Positions 59,619-64,000 of a stretch of 64,000 nucleotides of DNA are shown here, one piece after another (position 1 is the first letter of the stretch; the number at the start of each line of letters is the position of its first letter). This DNA comes from Actomonas aquatica (GTDB lineage Bacteria; Verrucomicrobiota; Verrucomicrobiia; Opitutales; Opitutaceae): assembly GCF_019679435.2 (NCBI RefSeq), contig NZ_CP139781.1, forward strand, positions 6,045,183 through 6,109,182, in the 5' to 3' direction. A program made the position numbers and the translations under genes. Under the pieces are notes generated by a model, which saw only the letters and a program-made list of their open reading frames with translations, did not search any database and had not been told where the DNA came from.

Positions 59619-60969
59619 GCCTCCCCGTCCTCTCCCCTCAAGCGATCCAGCGGACTCCGCACGCCCAGGCCCGGCTTTTTCATCACGTGCAGGTAGCGTT
59701 GGGTCGTTGTGAGCTTCGCGTGCCCCATGAGATCCTGCACGTTTCGGATATCCGTGCCCCCTCCAGCAGGTGCGTGGCAAACGAGTGCCGCAGCACATGC
59801 GGCGTCACCCGCTTGTCGATCGCCGCCCGTGTCGCCGCGGCCTTGATTGAGCGCTGAAACGCCGAATCCGAAACGTGGTGACGTCGACGCACTCCCGACG
59901 CCGGGTCGATGGACATCTTCCGCGACGGCCAGAGCCACTGCCACGGCCACTCCTCCCCGGCCTTCGGATACTTCCTTGCCAAGCCCTCCGGCAACCATAC
60001 CCCCGGCGCCCCCGCTGCTCGGTCCTCTGCATATAATCCCCGCAGCCTCTCCAACCGCGCCTCCAACCGCCCCACCAACGACTCCGGAAGGAGCGTCACC
60101 CGATCCTTGTCGCCCTTTCCCGCCAGCACATTCAAACGGCCCCGCGCCAGATCCAGATCCTTCACTCGCATCCGCATCAACTCGAGTAACCGAATCCCCG
60201 AGCCATACATCAGCTCCGCCATCAATTGCTCCGTCTCGGACAGCTCCTCCCACAGCCGATTCAACTCCTCCCAACTTAGGATAGTCACCGCACACCCCTT
60301 CCGCTTTGAATACTCAAACGGGATCGCCTCCAACTGGATGTGCAGCGCCTCCTGCATCAAAAACACCAGCGCATTCAAGGCCTGCTTCTGACTCGATTGG
60401 CTCAGCCCCTCGCGCACCGCCAGCTGACTTAGAAACGCTCCGACCTCCTCCGCCGTCGCGGCCCACGGGGTCCGCGGCGCGAGAAACCGTGCAAATCGAC
60501 GCGCCCACCCGCGATACGTCTCCTCCGTGCGCCACAAATGCCCGCGCTCCCGCGCGGCCTTTACCAACGCCTGCTCCCAGTCGGTCTCGCCCAAATCGTG
60601 GGCCCGGATAGGCCGAGGTGCCGCATGCGAACGAACTTGCCCGCCAGGCTCCTCATTGGCCTCCGACGGCAGCCCGCCTGGCGGAGCCTGAAACAGGCCC
60701 CGCCCTGGCTTCGTCACGCCCTCCTTGCGCGCTTCTCGCACCAACCAGCGCAACGCCTCTCGACGGATCTCCCGCGGCTCGCCATCCCGCTGATCCGCCG
60801 CCTCCACATACCACCCCATGAAACCGACCGACAGCCGCCGCCGGAGCTGCTTGCACACCCGCAACAATGCAAAAATCTCCTGCTCAAAAAGCCGCTTCCG
60901 GGTCGCCGGCATCGCCGCCGCTCGCAGCCTCGCCTTCCACTCGTCGAAGTCCAGCATCTCGTCATTCAT
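59612..60969 (-). pseudogene. Integron-type integrase (IntI) with a single-base frameshift
   Basis: Tyrosine recombinase that would recombine attI and attC sites. A 115-residue N-terminal extension precedes the SAM-like domain. The catalytic core has box I Arg in YGSGIRLLELMRMRVKDLDL, the IntI-specific insert LARKYPKAGEEWPWQWLWPS, then GVRRRHHVSDSAFQRSIKAA and HxxR in TPHVLRHSFATHLLEG. The frame is then lost: the continuation TDIRNVQDLMGH...TTQRYLHVMKKPGLGVRSPLD, with the catalytic Tyr, lies in another frame and ends at 59612. One extra G in the run of five C at 59757-59761 (plus strand) would restore 452 residues. The uninterrupted frame stops at 59683 without the Tyr. Confidence 0.88.
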
Positions 60970-61248
60970 CCGCGGTTCCCCCTACGCACCAAAACCCGCA
61001 GGCAACTCCGAACATCCGATCGCATCGCTGGAAAATAGACATAATGGCTCCAGTTAATCACTTTCTGACTATGACCCCCGGCCACCAAATCGACCGAGAA
61101 CCTATAGGTGAAACGACGAAACCACGGCCAATATTTCAGCCAATTTGGTAAAAATTCATCCCCTCGTCTGCCCCGAAAAAATCCGCGCGGCGCCTCCAAC
61201 CGGTGCCCCGCCGGACCGGAACTCACTCCTTACCGTCACCTCAGGACT
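60970..61248. other. Region upstream of the integrase
   Basis: This 279-bp stretch is less GC-rich than the surroundings and should hold the integrase promoter and perhaps intI-binding sites. I found no convincing -35/-10 pair, no palindrome of note and no ORF that looks real. Confidence 0.4.
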
Positions 61249-61454
61249 ACGCCGCTTTTCGGGAAACGCCAACAGCGTTGAACCGACCAGTAGAAGCTAC
61301 ATTAGTTGCGCATTACCAGGAACTATAGTCGTCGCTCACGGTGAAGAAACGCCGCTTTCCCGTTCCCGATAGGCTGCATTCAACAGCGTTGGCCCCAACG
61401 CTGTAGGGCTCTTTCTCACCACTCCATGCTCCGAAGCTCCAAACCAGTCAAAAC
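61249..61454. repeat. ~205-bp repeat unit 1 with core-site-like ends
   Basis: The unit opens with ACGCCGCTTTTCGGGAAAC, followed by GCGTTGAAC (61275-61283), whose last seven bases fit the integron core GTTRRRY. Near its end are CCCGATAGGCTGCATTCAAC (ATTCAAC fits RYYYAAC) and a perfect hairpin ACAGCGTTGG/CCAACGCTGT (61383-61392, 61395-61404). No ORF of note lies inside. The same layout recurs about 205 bp later. Confidence 0.6.
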
Positions 61455-61657
61455 ACGCCGCTTTTCGGGAAACACTGACAGCGTTGAAAACGCCCCTGCC
61501 CATTCGCATCACCCTTAAATACAACCACTAAAACTACATCGTCCCTCTCCGGAGACGAACCGGCGTTTCCCGATAGGCTGCATTCAACAACGTTCCAACC
61601 AACGCTGTCATTTTTCCCTCGCGTAAACGCCACCGAAACGGATGCTGTCCGACGAAC
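61455..61657. repeat. ~205-bp repeat unit 2 with core-site-like ends
   Basis: Diverged copy of the preceding unit. It starts with the same ACGCCGCTTTTCGGGAAAC, then GCGTTGAAA (61481-61489), later CCCGATAGGCTGCATTCAAC starting at 61569 and a hairpin with one mismatch (61587-61594 with 61601-61608) followed by ATTTTT, which could terminate transcription. The intervening parts of the two units are only partly similar. Confidence 0.6.
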
Positions 61658-61776
61658 TCCGACTGGCCCGGATTTCTTTTAATTCCCCACTGCGATGCAG
61701 ATACAAATCCACCGCCAGCACCTCACCACGCCCGCCCCATCGAGAAAATCGGTGTCGAATGCAGGCTAATAACACT

Positions 61777-62135
61777 GTTGGGCAAAGATGAAATCGCTTT
61801 TGTCCATGGTGCTGATTTTTGGTGGCGGGGCCTCCCTGTTGGGCTCCCTTTTTTTCACCGCAGCGATGTTTCCAATGTCGGCATTCGGAGGTGGGCAGAG
61901 GGAGTTGCATGCCGGGGGTGTTGGCATCGCAGTTGGGGCGGTAGCCCTTTTAGCCGGATTCGTCATGCGAAGCAGCGAGCGAGCACCAGAATCTGGCGAG
62001 ACTGAATGGACCGAAAAGATGCGAGACGAGGAAGCGGATCTTAAGCGACGTGCGAACAATGGAGAGTTGTAAAAAGACAGAGCCCAACCAACCGGTGCAG
62101 ACAAGGCCGACAGGTCGGCCTGTCTGACCTCAGAC
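61777..62135 (+). mobile_element. Candidate integron gene cassette
   Basis: The left boundary is GTTGGGC (61777-61783), a full match to the recombination core GTTRRRY, with crossover expected after the first G. A single ORF begins 4 bp later, as cassette genes usually do. The right end is an attC site whose R' arm begins at 62136. Size is about 359 bp. The left core has no attC palindrome upstream, so it may be attI or the end of a decayed site. The cassette reads away from the integrase, the canonical orientation. Confidence 0.7.
61788..62072 (+). CDS. Cassette-encoded small membrane protein, unknown
   Basis: A 94-residue protein of no family I recognise. Two hydrophobic segments are evident, about residues 3-30 (LLSMVLIFGGGASLLGSLFF) and 42-62 (HAGGVGIAVGAVALLAGFVM), both rich in Gly and Ala. 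A charged C-terminal tail (EWTEKMRDEEADLKRRANNG) is probably cytoplasmic. The ATG lies 4 bp after the GTTGGGC core with no obvious Shine-Dalgarno, which is common for integron cassette genes that rely on upstream translation. Base composition is lower in GC than the core genes. Confidence 0.7.
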   Translation: MKSLLSMVLIFGGGASLLGSLFFTAAMFPMSAFGGGQRELHAGGVGIAVGAVALLAGFVMRSSERAPESGETEWTEKMRDEEADLKRRANNGEL

Positions 62136-62139
62136 GTTG
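62082..62139 (+). other. attC recombination site (59-be), R' arm interrupted by an IS
   Basis: R'' is GCCCAAC (62082-62088), a perfect RYYYAAC. The inner arms pair as GGT/ACC, AGACA/TGTCT and GGCCGAC/GTCGGCC (62094-62111 with 62114-62129), leaving an unpaired A at about 62104 on one side, the extrahelical base typical of attC. R' begins GTTG (62136-62139), where the insertion sequence starts. Total length to R' is about 60 bp, the classical size. Confidence 0.85.
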
Positions 62140-63994
62140 AGACTGTCGAAAAACCCCGTTTGTCGGTGATTATTTGATACACGGTTGGCCTGATAAATGA
62201 TGGGTTATGGGCACGCCCGAAAGAGGCGTGCACATCATGGCGAAGTATAAACCTTATGACTACGCGCAGACGATGATGGTGGCGGTGTCGCTGGCGGACC
62301 AACTGCAGCCGGGGACACTGGAACACACGATCCACTACGTGGTGCAGGAGCGACTCGATCTGCGCGCCTTTGACGCCGAGCATCACAACGACGATGGGGG
62401 CCGCCCGGGTTACGATCCACGGGTGCTGCTCAAGGTCGTGTTGCTGGGCTACTCGCGGGGGCTGCTCAGTTCTCGCAAGCTGGAGGCGGCGTGCCGCGAA
62501 CAGATCGTGTTCATGGCCCTGTGCTGCGGCCAACGGCCGGATCACAGCACGATCGCGACGTTTGTCTCGGGCATGGGCGAGGAACGCATCAGCACGCTGT
62601 TCTCACAGGTGCTCTTGGTCTGCCATGAGGCCGAGCTACTCGGAGGGACCCACTTCGCCATCGACGGCTACAAGCTCTCCAGCAACGCGGCCAAGGAATC
62701 GAGCGGCACGCATGAGGACCTGCGCAAAAAGCGCGACAAGCTCAAGGAGCTGGTGCGCGAACACGTGCGCACGCACCAGCACAACGACCGTCGCAGTGAA
62801 GACGGCAAAGGCGGCGGCAGTTCGTCCCTGCTGCCCCGCGATCCCGCCAAGCGCCTCGCGCGCCTCCAACGCCAGGCCGAGCGCATCGAACGATTCCTCA
62901 ACGAAAACGAACCCCGCCAGGGCCGCAGTGGCACCGAGATCCAAAGCAACGTGACCGACAACGAGTCGGCCAAGATGAAGAGCAGCCACGGCATCATCCA
63001 GGGCTACAACGCCAACGCCATGGTCGACGCGAAGCACCAGGTCATCGTGCACGGCGAAGCCTTTGGCGTCGGCGACGACGGCGCGGTGGCCACTGCCATG
63101 CTGGCCGGCGCCGCCACCCACCTCACTCACGCCACCGGCGAGGACGACCCGTTGCGCCAAAAGATCGTGAGCGCCGACACCGGCTATTTTTCCAACCAAA
63201 ACCTCGAAGCGTTCGAGGCCGCCGAGGTCGACGCCTACGTGCCCGATCCGAAGTTCCGCTCCCGTGACCCGCAACTGGCCACCGCCAAGCGGCACCGTCG
63301 CCCGACCGACCGCCGCAAACAGGACTACCGCTCCAAACGTCGCTGGTTCCGTGGCGACGACTTCACGTTCGACGAAGCCACTGAGCGCCTCATGTGCCCC
63401 GCCGGCCAGCGCCTGTATCGCTGCGGCCACGACCACGTCACCGCGCAAGGTTACCGCGCCACCTCTTACCGCGCGCCTAAGACCGCCTGCTTAAGCTGCG
63501 AGCTGCGTGACCGCTGCCTGCAACACCCCGAGAGCGGCAACCCACGCCAAGTGCGCGTCTTCCACGGACGCGTCACCGAGACCCTCACCTCGCGCATGAA
63601 GGACAAGATCGACACGCCTGAGGGCCGACAGATCTACAGCCGCCGCCTCGGCATCGTGGAGCCGGTCTTCGGCAACCTCGGCGCGCAAAAAGGCATGAAC
63701 CGATCGACGCTGCGCGGTAGGGCCAAAGTGGATACCCAATGGAAACTCTACTGCCTGGTGCACAACCTGGAGAAGATCGCCCGCCACGGCAGACCCATAA
63801 GATGAGCGAAGGGGCGCAATCCAGCCCGCGATCGCGGCGCGCAACGCCGCCGCCAAGGCATCCTATCGCATCATTCCCCTCAAATCCCCAGATCCTCCCC
63901 AAAACCGCGCCCCTGTAGCAAAAATCCCGTGCCCCTATATCAATCCCAACCAAGCCCACCCCAACCTCGACAGCAGCGGGTTTCCCGACAGTCT
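62140..63994 (+). mobile_element. IS1182-like insertion sequence with 5-bp target duplication
   Basis: The element is 1855 bp. Its ends are inverted repeats starting AGACTGTCG on the left (62140-62148) and CGACAGTCT on the right (63986-63994); pairing continues imperfectly through an AAACCC block. The flanks CGTTG (62135-62139) and CGTTG (63995-63999) are an exact target duplication. One transposase gene fills it. The insertion lies in the R' crossover arm of the attC site. Confidence 0.9.
62237..63805 (+). CDS. IS1182-family DDE transposase
   Basis: A 522-residue transposase that looks intact. The N-terminal domain is YDPRVLLKVVLLGYSRGLLS with FMALCCGQRPDHSTIATF. The DDE residues are in THFAIDGYKLSSNAAKESSG, IVSADTGYFSNQNLEAFE and RRLGIVEPVFGNLGAQKGMN. 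A Cys cluster (MCPAGQRLYRCG, ACLSCELRDRCL) is typical of IS1182. The ATG at 62237 (MAKYKPYDYAQ) is preferred; an upstream ATG at 62207 adds ten residues. Confidence 0.93.
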   Translation: MAKYKPYDYAQTMMVAVSLADQLQPGTLEHTIHYVVQERLDLRAFDAEHHNDDGGRPGYDPRVLLKVVLLGYSRGLLSSRKLEAACREQIVFMALCCGQRPDHSTIATFVSGMGEERISTLFSQVLLVCHEAELLGGTHFAIDGYKLSSNAAKESSGTHEDLRKKRDKLKELVREHVRTHQHNDRRSEDGKGGGSSSLLPRDPAKRLARLQRQAERIERFLNENEPRQGRSGTEIQSNVTDNESAKMKSSHGIIQGYNANAMVDAKHQVIVHGEAFGVGDDGAVATAMLAGAATHLTHATGEDDPLRQKIVSADTGYFSNQNLEAFEAAEVDAYVPDPKFRSRDPQLATAKRHRRPTDRRKQDYRSKRRWFRGDDFTFDEATERLMCPAGQRLYRCGHDHVTAQGYRATSYRAPKTACLSCELRDRCLQHPESGNPRQVRVFHGRVTETLTSRMKDKIDTPEGRQIYSRRLGIVEPVFGNLGAQKGMNRSTLRGRAKVDTQWKLYCLVHNLEKIARHGRPIR

Positions 63995-64000
63995 CGTTGG

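Noticed and set aside
59683..60969. The integrase as an intact 428-residue protein ending at 59683
   Set aside because: The last residues after HLLEG do not match any tyrosine recombinase, and the missing C-terminus with the catalytic Tyr is readable one frame over, so this end is a frameshift artefact or mutation.
61608..62545. Minus-strand open frames across the cassette
   Set aside because: They cross the attC site and the IS boundary and overlap the better-placed cassette gene, so they are unlikely to be real.

Overview
The window is a high-GC bacterial chromosome segment, most likely from the Verrucomicrobiota and probably Opitutaceae-like. This is inferred from two PEP-CTERM-tailed secreted proteins, a giant propeller-type hybrid histidine kinase, a long integron integrase, 9/10-nt-phased intergenic repeats and gene content; no rRNA or other marker was available to confirm it. 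I found no tRNA, rRNA or CRISPR array.

Layout. 0-6 kb: the end of a 5'-3' exonuclease gene, then a hybrid sensor kinase and an OmpR-type regulator on the minus strand. 5.9-10.7 kb: hisG, then the agmatine pathway genes aguB and aguA split by a Y1 (RAYT-like) transposase flanked by REP-like palindromes, a lipoprotein and a PEP-CTERM protein. 11-13.7 kb: rpsA with a strong terminator, a repeat-rich gap, and dgkA with a coupled small ORF. 13.7-18.8 kb: a large membrane protein, a sigma-70 factor and trpE, all minus. 18.9-26.1 kb: a TPR histidine kinase convergent with a LuxR-type regulator, a second PEP-CTERM protein, glmS and glgC. 26.1-30.7 kb: an amino-sugar module (nagB-nagA-MFS transporter, divergent from an AGE epimerase) sharing a candidate palindromic operator. 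30.7-35.6 kb: ychF, rpsP, trmD, rplS and tkt; rimM is missing from its usual place. 35.8-42.1 kb: a MarR-controlled RND efflux operon. 42.1-58.4 kb: an AsmA-like protein, an AAA ATPase/TOPRIM-like pair, a fused acyltransferase/acyl-ACP synthetase, a glycolate-oxidase-like flavoenzyme, an alanine symporter, smc and a membrane-anchored TPR protein.

58.4-64 kb is the accessory part. It opens with about 1 kb of modular repeats in which heptamers recur at 9- and 10-nt spacing, separated by a GAGAGGCA linker. An integron-type integrase gene with a one-base frameshift follows. Divergent from it lie two diverged ~205-bp units with core-site-like repeats, then a candidate gene cassette encoding a 94-aa membrane protein and ending in a textbook ~60-bp attC. 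An IS1182-like element sits exactly in the crossover arm of that attC, with a 5-bp target duplication at the very end of the window. This degenerate integron and the phased repeat family (a second site lies at 12.8-13.0 kb) are the most notable content.

Coding calls rest on recognisable family motifs. Functions of the AsmA-like, TPR, cassette and small proteins are not known.
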